From Streptomyces albicerus (lineage in GTDB: Bacteria > Actinomycetota > Actinomycetes > Streptomycetales > Streptomycetaceae): a stretch of 50,626 bases of DNA. Shown here one piece after another: positions 1 through 7,595 of this stretch. The position numbers and the translations under genes are program-made. Numbering within the stretch: the first letter of the stretch is position 1; the number at the start of each line of letters is the position of its first letter. The notes under the pieces were generated by a model. The model was not told the origin of the DNA and did no database searches. It saw nothing but the letters and a program-made list of their open reading frames with translations. The stretch covers positions 1-50,626 of the forward strand of contig NZ_VWMY01000071.1 of assembly GCF_008905045.1 (NCBI RefSeq), in the 5' to 3' direction.

Positions 1-2
1 AC

Positions 3-440
3 CTGACCCGCGAGGTCGACCGCTGGCCGCACTTCGCCACAGCGGCCCACCGCAGCGGCTTCGGCGCGGTCCAGGCCCTGCCCATGCGGCTGCGCGACGA
101 GGTCGTCGGCGCCCTGAACCTCTTCCACGCCACCCCCGGCCCCTTCGACCCGGCCGCCACCCTCATCGCCCAGGCCCTGGCCGACGTCGCCACCATCAGC
201 CTCCTGCAACAACGCACCACCCACCGCAGCACCGTGCTCAACGAACAACTGCAGACAGCGTTGAACAGCCGGGTACTGATCGAGCAGGCCAAGGGGAAAC
301 TCGCCGAACGCCAGGGCATCGACATGGAACAGGCCTTCACCGCACTGCGTGGCTACGCCCGCGCCCACAACCGACGCCTGTCCGACGTGGCCCGCGCCTT
401 CATCGACGGCTCCGAACGTCTCCCCGGTCTGTGCGTCTGA
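3..440 (+). CDS. GAF-ANTAR domain regulator, C-terminal part (5' truncated by window edge)
   Basis: The reading frame is open from the first bases of the window, so this is the C-terminal part of a longer protein. The first ~65 visible residues resemble the end of a GAF sensor domain (hydrophobic strand around VVGALNLF, then a long helix). The last ~60 residues are an ANTAR domain: an IEQAKGKLAERQGIDMEQAF-type helix followed by the second conserved helix ending near the C-terminus. ANTAR domains bind paired RNA hairpins and act as antiterminators; GAF-ANTAR proteins are common in Streptomyces as putative stress or redox sensors. It is convergent with the sigma-factor gene to its right. The identity of the signal cannot be read. 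The ANTAR call is firm, the GAF call is moderate because only the end is seen. Confidence 0.8.
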   Translation: MTREVDRWPHFATAAHRSGFGAVQALPMRLRDEVVGALNLFHATPGPFDPAATLIAQALADVATISLLQQRTTHRSTVLNEQLQTALNSRVLIEQAKGKLAERQGIDMEQAFTALRGYARAHNRRLSDVARAFIDGSERLPGLCV

Positions 441-498
441 CAGCGTCCAGAACGCGAAAGCGATCGCTTGGATCGCCACCCGTGCACCCGAGGCCTGG

Positions 499-1320
499 TC
501 ACGATGCCCTCCTCAGATCGTGGGCGTCGGCCATCACCTGGTCGCGCAGGCGTGCGCAGGTGCGGGTGATCAGACGGGAGACGTGCATCTGGGAGACACC
601 GAGCTGTAGGCCGATGCGGGCCTGCGTCATCTCGCAGAAGAACCTCATGTACAAGATCTGCCGTTCGCGTTCGGGCAGTGCCCGCAGCAAGGGGCGGAGC
701 GCCTCGCGGTTGACGATCAGGTCGAAGCCGGGCTCCACGTCGCCGAGGGTGTCGGTCAGGGGCTGGCTGTCCTCGGAGTGGCCGGGCACGGAGTCCAAGG
801 ACCGGGCGGCGAAGCTCTCCAGCGCCCCCTGACCCAGCCGTACCTCGGCCTCGGTCAGGCCGGCGTGTGCGGCGATCTCGTGGACTGCGGGGATGCGGCC
901 GCCCAGCGAAGAGCACAGCTCATGGTCGGCGGAGCGGACCTGACGGCGCAGCTCCTGTACGCGCCGCGGCACATGCACGACCCAGAGTTCGTCACGGAAG
1001 TGCCGCTTCACCTCGCCGAGGATCGTCGGTATGGCAAAGCTCGGAAAGGCGGTGCCGCGACTGGGGTCGAAGCGGGCTACCGCCTTGACCAGGCCCAGTT
1101 GGGCAACCTGCTCGAGGTCCTCGAAGGTCTCACCACGATGGCGGAAGCGCCGGGCGAGCCGTACGGCCATCGGCATCCAGGCGCACACCACCTCCTGCCG
1201 CAGCGCGGACCTCTCCGGGCCGCCCGGTAGGGCAGCCATACGGCGGAACGCGGCGTCGGTGTCCGGCGCGTCGTCGTGGGGGCGTGTGCTTCGTGGGCTC
1301 TGTGTGCGTTGGTCCGGCAT
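499..1320 (-). CDS. SigB/SigF/SigG-family stress-response RNA polymerase sigma factor
   Basis: About 273 residues, the usual length for Streptomyces SigB-like factors. Region 2 is seen in the middle-left (FEDLEQVAQLGLVKAVARFD, then the FPSFAIPTILGEVKRHFRD stretch). Region 3 follows (VHEIAAHAGLTEAEV) and region 4 is the C-terminal HTH (LPERERQILYMRF, MTQARIGLQLGVSQMHVSRL). The ATG at 1320 is preferred over the GTG at 1326 because a GGGAG ribosome-binding site lies 10 nt upstream of the ATG but only 4 nt before the GTG. No anti-sigma (RsbW-like) or anti-anti-sigma gene is adjacent in the window, so any partner-switching control must come from elsewhere. A SigB-like promoter candidate lies upstream. 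The family is certain; the particular paralogue is not. Confidence 0.93.
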   Translation of the reverse strand: MPDQRTQSPRSTRPHDDAPDTDAAFRRMAALPGGPERSALRQEVVCAWMPMAVRLARRFRHRGETFEDLEQVAQLGLVKAVARFDPSRGTAFPSFAIPTILGEVKRHFRDELWVVHVPRRVQELRRQVRSADHELCSSLGGRIPAVHEIAAHAGLTEAEVRLGQGALESFAARSLDSVPGHSEDSQPLTDTLGDVEPGFDLIVNREALRPLLRALPERERQILYMRFFCEMTQARIGLQLGVSQMHVSRLITRTCARLRDQVMADAHDLRRAS

Positions 1321-1803
1321 GGGCACGTGTCTCCCTGATCGGTGGCGTCACTCACCGTGGGAGCCGACAGACCGCAGCGCACAGGGGAGCAGCGAAAGCT
1401 GCTCCCACGGGCGTGCCTCTGGTCTGAAGCACACGAGGCGGGTTCCCGGACAGCCCGCTCTCAAACAGCTCTCCGCAACACAACTGCGGCCGCTCACGGG
1501 GGAGCGCGCGGGCAAACGACGCGGCCGTCGACACCCGGCCCCGCGTGCGGGCTGTCGACGGCAGTCATCCCTTCGCCCGTACCTTGGCTCGTCGCCGCGT
1601 CCCACCCCGTCTTCGACAAGCTGGTCGGCGCACTCACCGTCCATCTGCCGGCGCCACAGTGGCCCCGCGCCGCCAACGGGCCCCGACGCGGCGCCGATCC
1701 GGGGCTATGCTGCTGAACAGACGTCCCAGACCCAGGCGCCGCACCGCCCATCGGCCACGATGGCAGTCCCGTACATCTTCCGGCCCCTGAACCGAGGCGC
1801 GTC
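1321..1803. other. Intergenic region between divergent sigma-factor and GNAT genes
   Basis: About 480 bp without a convincing gene. Open frames exist on both strands but are compositionally poor (Arg/Pro/Ala-rich, no family resemblance, no good ribosome-binding sites). It should hold the divergent promoters of the sigma-factor and acetyltransferase genes; the only motif I can point to is the SigB-like candidate listed separately. Confidence 0.5.
1442..1466 (-). promoter_or_regulatory. Candidate SigB-type promoter of the sigma-factor gene
   Basis: On the minus strand GTTT is followed after 15 nt by GGGAAC, close to the SigB-family pattern GTTT-N14-16-GGGTAY. It sits about 120 bp upstream of the sigma-factor start, so autoregulation is possible. 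The -10 element deviates at one position (A for T), so this is a suggestion only. Confidence 0.3.
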
Positions 1804-2454
1804 ATGCCCGCTCCACGGCAACCACACGAACTCGAAGGCTCTGAGCCGTCCGCGATGGACACGGTGCGTCTGCGCAGGCTGAACCGCTGGCAGGCCGAGG
1901 GCCTGCGGGAGGACCTGGCGGATCTGTACGTGGAGTCTTCCGCAGCCGCTCCCGGTGAGGAGTTCCACGACCGGCAGAAGTTCCTGCACCGCCTGGCAAA
2001 CGACGTACAGCTGCCGGGATTCGACATGCTGGTCGCCGAGGCGCAGTCCCTGGCCGGGTGTGTCTTCGGATTCCCCGTGCCGCGCGACGGCTCCTGGTGG
2101 CAGGGGTTCGACGGACCGATGCCGCAGAACCTTGAGCAACTGACCGCGTCCGGACATGTCTTCGCGATCCTCGAAACCCTCGTCCATCCGCACAAACACG
2201 CCCACGGGCTCGCCCGCCGACTCCAGGAGCGCCTGCTCGCCGATCACCAGGCTTCGCTCGGCGTCACCTTGGTGGATCAGTCCGACCGTTCAGCCTGTGC
2301 CGCCTTCAAGAACTGGGGCTGGCAGCAGGCGGGGCAGATCCATCGACTTTCCGGCCCAACGGCCTTACGGGTACTCGTTCTTCCTCTTGGCGAGCGCACG
2401 GCGGAACATCCGGACGGCCTCGCCCACAACGACCAGACCCAACGGCCCGAATAG
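1804..2454 (+). CDS. GNAT-family N-acetyltransferase
   Basis: 216 residues. The central part has the GNAT layout: strand, then an acetyl-CoA-binding segment ETLVHPHKHAHGLARRLQERL (residues ~125-145, the V-hP-x-x-H/R-x-x-G-h-A-x-x-L form of motif A). A helix and the C-terminal DRSACAAFKNWGW segment follow, the usual 'neighbouring-residue/GF' end of GNAT folds. The ATG at 1804 has a GAGG six bases upstream; an internal ATG at 1855 is an alternative that would remove a poorly conserved leader. It stands alone, divergent from the sigma factor. The substrate cannot be inferred. Confidence 0.72.
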   Translation: MPAPRQPHELEGSEPSAMDTVRLRRLNRWQAEGLREDLADLYVESSAAAPGEEFHDRQKFLHRLANDVQLPGFDMLVAEAQSLAGCVFGFPVPRDGSWWQGFDGPMPQNLEQLTASGHVFAILETLVHPHKHAHGLARRLQERLLADHQASLGVTLVDQSDRSACAAFKNWGWQQAGQIHRLSGPTALRVLVLPLGERTAEHPDGLAHNDQTQRPE

Positions 2455-2633
2455 CCGCCCCGCACCGGATCACACAGGATCAGGCCACCGCCCTGGCCGA
2501 CCTGGTCGCGTTGGTGATGGACGAACTCGAACTGCGGCTGTCCGCGCTGCGCATGCTCCGCGTGGAACGGGAACGTTTGAGATCCCCGGGGTGGGCTACA
2601 CAGCAGGGGCGTCCGACGGCCGGCCCGGACGAA

Positions 2634-2668
2634 GGCACCGGAGAGTTGAGCTCACAGCTCCCGGTGCC
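2634..2668. terminator. Hairpin between convergent GNAT and ANTAR genes
   Basis: GGCACCGG (2634-2641) pairs perfectly with CCGGTGCC (2661-2668), with a 19-nt loop that can form further GAG/CTC pairs. It lies between the ends of the convergent genes at 2454 and 2689, where a bidirectional terminator is expected. There is no clear U-tract. Confidence 0.45.
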
Positions 2669-2688
2669 GTCCGCTGGGGGGCACTCCG

Positions 2689-3048
2689 TCACTCCCGGTC
2701 CGTCGCATGAAGGCGCCGCAGCGCCCGGCGAAGCTCCCGCTGTATCGGTTCCGGGAGCGTCTCGTCCTTCGTCGTGGCGACCAGAGCCGCAGCCACGTCC
2801 CGGAGCTTGATGTTGCAGTGCTGCGACACGCCCACCAGCAGATCCCATGCCCTCGCGCTGGAACACGGCGCCAGGGCCATCACCATGCCGCGCGCCTGGT
2901 CGATCACCGGGCGGGTGGCCAGCGCCCGCCCCAACTGCTCGTTCTTGGCACGCAGTTCGACGACCTCGGCCAGCAGAGCCGCATCGCCTGTCGAAGCCAC
3001 AGCCGTGAGCAACGGCCGTTCTTCACGGGGCGCGGTCACCTGGTGCAT
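2689..3048 (-). CDS. ANTAR domain protein
   Basis: 119 residues starting at the ATG at 3048, chosen because GAGG lies 9 nt upstream; the longer upstream frame is Arg/Cys-rich and unlike its paralogue. A coiled-coil-like N-terminal helix (LLAEVVELRAKNEQLGRAL) leads into the ANTAR core (VIDQARGMVMALAP, AWDLLVGVSQHCNIKLRDVAAALV). ANTAR domains normally bind dual-hexaloop RNA hairpins and prevent termination. No sensor domain is present, so it may be controlled by partners or by abundance. It is a paralogue of the protein at 3511-3870 and follows the PRC-barrel gene in the same direction, probably as one transcript. Confidence 0.82.
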   Translation of the reverse strand: MHQVTAPREERPLLTAVASTGDAALLAEVVELRAKNEQLGRALATRPVIDQARGMVMALAPCSSARAWDLLVGVSQHCNIKLRDVAAALVATTKDETLPEPIQRELRRALRRLHATDRE

Positions 3049-3063
3049 GGTGCGTACCTCAGC

Positions 3064-3091
3064 AGTCCTCACAACACAGTCCTCACAACAC
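3064..3091. repeat. 14-bp tandem repeat upstream of the ANTAR gene
   Basis: AGTCCTCACAACAC occurs twice head-to-tail (3064-3077, 3078-3091), just upstream of the ANTAR gene that starts at 3048. It could be a slippage duplication or part of a leader or operator; nothing decides between these. Confidence 0.7.
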
Positions 3092-3112
3092 AGTCGTCGT
3101 GCCCATCGGCGG

Positions 3113-3469
3113 TCAGCGGCGCGCCAGTTGCCTCTCACCGGCTGCACCGGGCTTGTAGGGCAGGCCGTAGTGCTTGAAGATCGCCTCCTCCTGGTCGGCG
3201 GGCAGCACGTCGTCGGTGCCGATCGAAGGGGCCTGCTTCACCAGCGTCTTGACATAGGCGACCTTGAGATAGCCCGGCCCGGCGATCGCGTCCTCAAGAG
3301 GGACGAACACCAGACGGTGCCGGGTGGGAAGACCGGTCCGCACCGTCGCCATGGCCGGCTCATCGGTGGTGGTGTCCACATACACCGCTTCGAGGACACC
3401 GATCTTGTGGGACTCGGTATCGACGACGTCGAGGTCGCGCCATTCCCGGACATCGGCTGCGTGAATCAT
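3113..3469 (-). CDS. PRC-barrel domain protein
   Basis: 118 residues. The N-terminal ~80 residues have the PRC-barrel pattern: REWRDLDVVD, then HKIGVLEAVYVDTTTDEPA (the G-x-h-x-x-h-h-h-D turn), then the RLVFVPLEDA strand. The C-terminal part ends in GERQLARR. PRC-barrel proteins act in RNA processing (RimM) and as small stress-related proteins; the specific role here is unknown. It is about 80% identical by eye to the protein at 7596-7952, a clear duplication within this island. A strong GGGAGAGG ribosome-binding site precedes the ATG. It lies between the two ANTAR genes on the same strand. Confidence 0.85.
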   Translation of the reverse strand: MIHAADVREWRDLDVVDTESHKIGVLEAVYVDTTTDEPAMATVRTGLPTRHRLVFVPLEDAIAGPGYLKVAYVKTLVKQAPSIGTDDVLPADQEEAIFKHYGLPYKPGAAGERQLARR

Positions 3470-3510
3470 GACCTCTCCCTACCGAAGGACTTGCCTGGTC
3501 GGCATGAACC

Positions 3511-3870
3511 TCATCGCAGGTCTGCCGTATGAAGCCGCCGCAGCGCGCGACGCAGCGCACGCTGGATCTGCCCCGGGAGCTGCTCACCCTCCGAGGTGGC
3601 GACCAGATACGCGGCCACTTCCCGGAGTTTGAGATCGCACTGCCGTGAGACATCCACCAGCAGGTTCCTGGCCGCCCCACGGCGGCAGGGGGTCAGGGCC
3701 ATCACCATGCCGCAGGCCTGGTCGATCACCACACGGCCGGACAGCGCCCGACGCAGCTGATCGTTCTCGGCGAGCAGCGCGACGACATCCTGCCCGACCG
3801 GCGCGTCCCCCCGCGAGACCTCGGCCTTCGGACCCCCCCACTCTTCTTGGATCACGCTTGTGCGTTGCAT
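3511..3870 (-). CDS. ANTAR domain protein (paralogue of 2689-3048)
   Basis: 119 residues from the ATG at 3870, which has a GGAGAGG ribosome-binding site. The layout is the same as the neighbouring paralogue: short N-terminus, LLAENDQLRRAL coiled coil, VIDQACGMVMALTP ANTAR helix, and CDLKLREVAAYLVATSEGEQLP to a C-terminal ALRRALRRLHTADLR. The two proteins share most of the ANTAR core and the C-terminal Arg/Leu helix, so they arose by duplication. As the first gene of the leftward ANTAR-PRC-ANTAR set it probably carries the promoter. The ANTAR assignment is firm; the RNA target is unknown. Confidence 0.83.
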   Translation of the reverse strand: MQRTSVIQEEWGGPKAEVSRGDAPVGQDVVALLAENDQLRRALSGRVVIDQACGMVMALTPCRRGAARNLLVDVSRQCDLKLREVAAYLVATSEGEQLPGQIQRALRRALRRLHTADLR

Positions 3871-3953
3871 GGCATGTACCTCTCCGGGCTCTCGACGTGT
3901 CCGGCCTGGCTGAAGCCGTTCCGAATTCCCTGGCTGCTGGGCCGCTGCACGGG

Positions 3954-4232
3954 TCACCTGCGGTGTTCGCGGTCCCGACGGTCCTCGCGCCTCCAGCGCG
4001 CTCGGTCCCGACGGCTGTAGCGACGGTCCCAGCGGTCCTGACGATCCCGGCGCTCCTGGTAGTCCCGGTAGTCCCCGAGATCGGACCTGCCGCTACGGCC
4101 CCCGCCCCCGCCACGATCGCGACCGTAGCGGGTGGCGCACAGGACCAACACCGCCGCGGCCACCCACCAGATGGGATCGAAGAAACCGAAACCGAACAAG
4201 ACCATGATGAGGATGATTAGCAGGACGAACAC
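3954..4232 (-). CDS. Small membrane protein with Arg/Asp-rich cytoplasmic tail
   Basis: 92 residues. Residues 1-33 form a hydrophobic hairpin (FVLLIILIMVLFGFGFF, then WWVAAAVLVLCA). The rest is an extremely charged tail built of RDR, DRQDRWDRR and DRREDRR runs. The hydrophobic part closely resembles the 54-residue protein at 4828-4992 (both contain VLFGFGF or VVFGFGF followed by WWVAA). This places it with the short 'hydrophobic protein' family common in Streptomyces stress islands. The tail may be a low-complexity expansion. Function unknown. Confidence 0.6.
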   Translation of the reverse strand: MFVLLIILIMVLFGFGFFDPIWWVAAAVLVLCATRYGRDRGGGGGRSGRSDLGDYRDYQERRDRQDRWDRRYSRRDRARWRREDRRDREHRR

Positions 4233-4334
4233 GGCGGGCCTCCCCGGGAGCTGGGTACAGCATCGATACCGGGGACTGGGGCCTCACCCCACAGCGTAGT
4301 CCTGCCCAAAGATTCCGGATACCGTGCCACATCA

Positions 4335-4706
4335 GTGCGTCCTGTCCGGCACAGATGGCTGCTTGTCACCTATCCGGGAAATGCGGGGAGGGCTAGCGTG
4401 CGTCGTGCCGCCCCGGCCCCCGGCAGCGTCGCACCGCCATCGCGCTCCCCAGGGGGCGCACCGTGCGCATCGGTGCCGGAATCCGCCGCGTCACGAGCGT
4501 GGCCGTTCCCGCACGCGCCCATCGTCTTCGTCCTGCTCGCCACTGTGATGGGCCTGTCCCGGTGGGAGGACCACGTCCTGCCGTCGCCGCCCACCGAGCC
4601 GGCCGAAGCCCCCGTCGAGGCTCCGTTTACCCCAGCGGCCCCTGCCCAGCTCCCAGAACTCCTCAGTGTCGACGCTACGTTGACAAGGGAGGTTGCCAGG
4701 CGTTGA
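4335..4706 (+). CDS. Uncertain ORF, possible small membrane protein
   Basis: This stretch lies in a ~600-bp gap (4233-4827). The frame encodes 123 residues with one hydrophobic segment (PIVFVLLATVMGL, residues ~63-75) followed by a Pro/Glu/Ala-rich tail. The N-terminal half is Arg/Pro/Ser-rich and may be untranslated, so if real the gene probably starts later. I do not recognise a family and there is no strong ribosome-binding site. Nothing else of note was seen in the gap. Confidence 0.22.
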   Translation: MRPVRHRWLLVTYPGNAGRASVRRAAPAPGSVAPPSRSPGGAPCASVPESAASRAWPFPHAPIVFVLLATVMGLSRWEDHVLPSPPTEPAEAPVEAPFTPAAPAQLPELLSVDATLTREVARR

Positions 4707-4827
4707 CTGACAGCAGGCGTGGGGCTACACCGCTCCGGAAACCTCCGGGCGAGGCCTTCCACCTTCCGCTTCGCCCTGACCCCGCGGAACGCAGGAACTG
4801 TCCCTGTGACCGCGTGGAGGCTCGGCC

Positions 4828-4992
4828 ATGCTTGTTTGGATTCTTCTCCTACTGCTGATCCTCGTGGTGTTCGGATTCGGCTTCACCATGCAGACCCTTT
4901 GGTGGGTCGCCGCCGTACTGCTGGTCGTCTGGATCGTCGGCTTCGCAAGGCGCGGGCGCGGCGGTGGCAGGCGTCGGTACGGCCGCCGGTAA
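4828..4992 (+). CDS. Small hydrophobic membrane protein (54 aa)
   Basis: 54 residues from ATG 4828 with GGAGG nearby upstream. It is almost entirely two hydrophobic segments (WILLLLLILVVFGFGF, then WWVAAVLLVVWIVGFA) and ends in a Gly/Arg-rich tail. It is the compact relative of the protein at 3954-4232. Such proteins are frequent next to CsbD and PRC-barrel genes in Streptomyces and are presumed stress-related membrane proteins. No biochemical role is known to me. Confidence 0.62.
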   Translation: MLVWILLLLLILVVFGFGFTMQTLWWVAAVLLVVWIVGFARRGRGGGRRRYGRR

Positions 4993-5085
4993 TCCACACC
5001 GGGGCCCGATCCCGCCCGCGGGAACGGCGGCCGGTACGACGATCACGCGCGGGGCCCCACTCAGCAGACACGTAGGAGGCCGACC

Positions 5086-5259
5086 ATGAGCGTCGGGCAG
5101 ACGATCAAGCACAAGACACAGGAATTCAAGGGCCGGATTACCGAACGTGTCGGCCGGACCACCCGCAACAAACGACTGCAGCGCGAAGGCAGGACCGATC
5201 GGGTCTCCGGAAACCTGAAGCAGGCCGCCTCCAAGGTCAAGCACGCCTTCAGGCGCTGA
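5086..5259 (+). CDS. CsbD-family stress protein
   Basis: 57 residues from ATG 5086, preceded by TAGGAGG. It is Lys/Arg-rich and helical with the CsbD-like spacing: QTIKHKTQEFKGRITERVGR, a basic turn, then RTDRVSGNLKQAASKVKHAFRR. CsbD proteins are small general-stress proteins, SigB-dependent in Bacillus; their mechanism is unknown. The setting beside a SigB-type sigma gene and other small stress-type genes fits this. Confidence 0.75.
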   Translation: MSVGQTIKHKTQEFKGRITERVGRTTRNKRLQREGRTDRVSGNLKQAASKVKHAFRR

Positions 5260-5393
5260 CCTGACCACATGCGCCCGGGTGGTGGCCACGTCAGGCGGCC
5301 ACCACCCGGCAGCCCTCAACACTCAATCAGCCGACGGGAACTGACGGCAATGATGCAGACCTATCTGCGAACCAAGAGCCAAAGAAGGCAGCC

Positions 5394-6017
5394 ATGTTCA
5401 CCGTCGTGATCATCGCTGTGATCGTCATTGGCTTGGCCACCCTCCTCTACCTCGGACGCGGAAGGGCCCGGGGCAACGGCGGCCGCGGGCTGAAGAGGCG
5501 CTTCGGCCCGGAGTACGACCGTGCCGTAGCCCGCCATGACGGCGACATCAGGGAGGCCGAGCGGGAACTCGGTGAGCGCGTGCAGCAGCACGGCTCCCTC
5601 AGGAAGCAGCCGCTGTCGCCCGAGGCCCGCGAGCACTACCTGACTCAATGGGCCGCCGCCCAGGAGCAGTTCGTCGAATCACCGCAGAAGGCCGTCGCCG
5701 AGGCGGACGCCCTCCTTGCACACCTGGCCAGGGACCGCGGTTTCCCTGACGGCGAGGAGTTCGATGAGCAGCTGGCGGCCCTCTCCGTCCACCACGCCCA
5801 GTTCGTCCAGGGCTACCGCAGCATGCACACGGCAGCCCGCGACCAGAGCGGCACCGAGGAAATGCGGGAGGCCATGGTCGAAGCCCGAAGCCTCTTCGAG
5901 GCACTGGTCATCGAACAACCGGCTGCCCCGGACCGGCGCCGCTCGCATACCCCCGACGGCCAAGGACACGCGCCGTGGCCACTGACCCGACGCCACGCGA
6001 AGGGAAGCAGCACCTGA
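5394..6017 (+). CDS. Membrane-anchored helical protein of unknown function
   Basis: 207 residues. Residues 2-20 are one transmembrane segment (FTVVIIAVIVIGLATLLYL) followed by RGRARG, so the body is predicted to be cytoplasmic. The body is helical (EYDRAVARHDGDIREAERELGERVQQHG, then a FVESPQKAVAEADALLAHLA segment). The latter recurs in the next gene as FVDSPRQAVEEADSAFDELA, so the two genes share a domain. The final ~30 residues are low-complexity. The stop overlaps the next start (TGATG). I do not recognise a characterised family. Confidence 0.65.
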   Translation: MFTVVIIAVIVIGLATLLYLGRGRARGNGGRGLKRRFGPEYDRAVARHDGDIREAERELGERVQQHGSLRKQPLSPEAREHYLTQWAAAQEQFVESPQKAVAEADALLAHLARDRGFPDGEEFDEQLAALSVHHAQFVQGYRSMHTAARDQSGTEEMREAMVEARSLFEALVIEQPAAPDRRRSHTPDGQGHAPWPLTRRHAKGSST

Positions 6018-6436
6018 TGTCGCACAACGCCGAACACGCACGGCAGCCCCAGGCCGGGAGCCCGGTTCCCGCGATGCGGCGCGCCCCGCAGACACCTCCC
6101 ACCGACTCTGCTCACGCACCGCGCGAGCCCGGCACCAGCACCGACGGCGCCGGTCGCCGGCCGGGCTCGAAGCTGCTCCCGCAAGGCGAACGTGACAAGG
6201 TCACCCTGCGTCTCCAACAGGCCCTCAACACCTTCGTCGACAGCCCACGCCAAGCGGTGGAAGAGGCTGACAGCGCCTTCGACGAACTCGCCACCCACCT
6301 GACGGACACCCTCGCAGAACGGCGTCGAGCCCTCCGCGCAAAGTGGCAGGACCCGGACACCGAAACACAGACAGAGGAACTACGGCTCGCGCTGAGGCAC
6401 TACCGGGAGATCACGGAGCGCCTGCTGCGCGTTTGA
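6017..6436 (+). CDS. Helical protein sharing a domain with the upstream gene
   Basis: 139 residues from ATG 6017, which overlaps the previous stop codon (TGATG), indicating translational coupling; a longer GTG start at 5975 is less likely. The N-terminal half is Pro/Ala-rich and disordered. Residues ~60-139 are helical: LRLQQALNTFVDSPRQAVEE, then a Glu/Arg/Leu-rich helix ending in HYREITERLLRV. The FVDSPRQAVEEAD segment matches FVESPQKAVAEAD of the upstream protein. It lacks the membrane anchor of its neighbour, so it may be a soluble partner. Function unknown. Confidence 0.62.
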   Translation: MSHNAEHARQPQAGSPVPAMRRAPQTPPTDSAHAPREPGTSTDGAGRRPGSKLLPQGERDKVTLRLQQALNTFVDSPRQAVEEADSAFDELATHLTDTLAERRRALRAKWQDPDTETQTEELRLALRHYREITERLLRV

Positions 6437-6845
6437 GCACTCGGAGCTCCATCGTCGGCGACAGCCGCCTCATGCTGTCGCCGTGCAGGCCACAGGGCCC
6501 TCACTGGCTCGATAGTGCCGGCGGCACACGAACCCCGGTTGATCACGAGGGTGGAGTTGGTGCCGAGCGTGGCCGACCTGCCGACCTGCCAGCACACGTT
6601 GCACGGCGAGGCGCCGTTGACGAGGCCCACCCCCGACTGGCGGATGCCGTCGTCAGGTCGGTCTTGGCCTGGGCCGCCACAGCGTCCGCGGAATACCTGG
6701 CCCAAAGGACGAGGCAGGGCGGGAATCCGGAGATGGCTGTTCCCGGATGCACTCCGAGGCTTCCGGTGATCACCACGGCCGTTACCGCCGCGATCCAAGC
6801 CGATATGGTGCGCCGCAGTGGCACGTCAGGGATATGCAGCGTCAT
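6400..6845 (-). pseudogene. Probable frameshifted gene for a small secreted protein
   Basis: ATG 6845 has CAGGAG 11 nt upstream and begins an apparent signal peptide (PLRRTISAWIAAVTAVVITG, then GVHPGTA). This frame runs to a stop at 6543, but after about residue 60 it becomes Arg/Ser/Pro-rich nonsense. A second frame, offset by one base, carries a sensible continuation from about 6655 down (GIRQSGVGLVNGASPCNVCW, then LGTNSTLVINRGSCAAGTIE), reminiscent of a bacterial SH3-like secreted domain with paired Cys. The two halves fit one gene broken by a single-base indel near 6655. The distal end of the second frame overlaps the preceding gene and may also be decayed. Sequencing error is an alternative. 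Confidence 0.35.
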
Positions 6846-7407
6846 CGAGGGGCCAACTCCTGTGAGGGGGATGGCGCCTGCCTGCGTGCCCGGTCGCACG
6901 AAATCGTCTGTTTCTGTCGATGGCATATTGCGCAGGAGAGGAATCGGATCACGATTCACTCGAGTGACTTCGTCAGAATTTGCGAGCGAATCACAAAATG
7001 CAGAGAAATAGTTAATGGGCCTTAGCTGCTGATTTATTGCCCGGGCGGGCGAGGGGGAAATTCACCACAGGGCGAATCTCATGGAGACAGCCAGGGACTA
7101 CTGGCGGAACGGAGACGTGCCACAGGAAGGTCACGCAGGCCCAGCGTGAGACCACTGAAGGCAACCGTCTTAGGTGCGTCGCCAGGAGCGAACCCGCTTG
7201 GTGATCTTGCGGGCAGTGTAAGCGTGATCGACCCACGTTACGGGATACACGCCTGTCATGGTCACGTTGCTACGCCAAGACATTCGACGCATGGAGGCCT
7301 AAGAAGAGTACGGATTGATGCAACACGCGAGCATGCCCGAGCCGCACTGACCGTAGTAATATTGAAGGCGGGTTGGTTCACTCTCACGTGCAACCGCCCG
7401 GAAGGGC

Positions 7408-7433
7408 GACTCCGGCGTGTATACGCCGGAGTC
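7408..7433. terminator. Perfect 11-bp stem-loop (terminator-like)
   Basis: GACTCCGGCGT (7408-7418) pairs perfectly with ACGCCGGAGTC (7423-7433) across a GTAT loop. There is no U-tract and no obvious gene ending just before it, so it may be a factor-independent terminator, a transcript-end stabiliser or a protein-binding palindrome. Confidence 0.5.
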
Positions 7434-7510
7434 GTTGCCTTGGCCGTCAGCACGACAACAAGAGATGCTTCAACACTCGCCTCGCGGACAGAGAGCCCGC
7501 AGACTGGAAA

Positions 7511-7535
7511 GTTGCAGGGCTGCCGATCCGGGTAC
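7511..7535 (+). promoter_or_regulatory. Candidate SigB-type promoter of the PRC-barrel gene
   Basis: GTTGCA is followed after 13 nt by GGGTAC, 60 bp upstream of the PRC-barrel start at 7596. GGGTAC is the SigB-family -10; the -35 and spacing are approximate. Together with the SigB-like sigma gene at 499-1320 it suggests a stress regulon. Confidence 0.35.
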
Positions 7536-7595
7536 CCGGACGCGATATTCCGTGGGGCCGACACGGACCGGTGTCCTGCTCAGGAGGGAGGCGGC

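Larger units (their letters stand above)
6846..7595. other. Gene-poor, locally AT-rich intergenic region
   Basis: About 750 bp with no convincing gene. The section 6900-7060 is clearly richer in A+T than the rest of the window. It holds a perfect hairpin at 7408-7433 and a promoter-like motif at 7511-7535, both listed separately. The composition change is compatible with horizontally acquired or regulatory DNA. Confidence 0.5.

Noticed and set aside
2511..2810. Plus-strand ORF beginning with a helical DELELRLSALRML-type segment
   Set aside because: It overlaps the 3' end of the ANTAR gene by 120 bp, runs through the probable terminator and becomes Pro/Gly/Ser-rich; no ribosome-binding site supports it.
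7408..7433. A GTATAC inside the hairpin as a third TetR operator
   Set aside because: Only one hexamer is present; the N3-spaced second copy is missing and the site is remote from any transporter gene.
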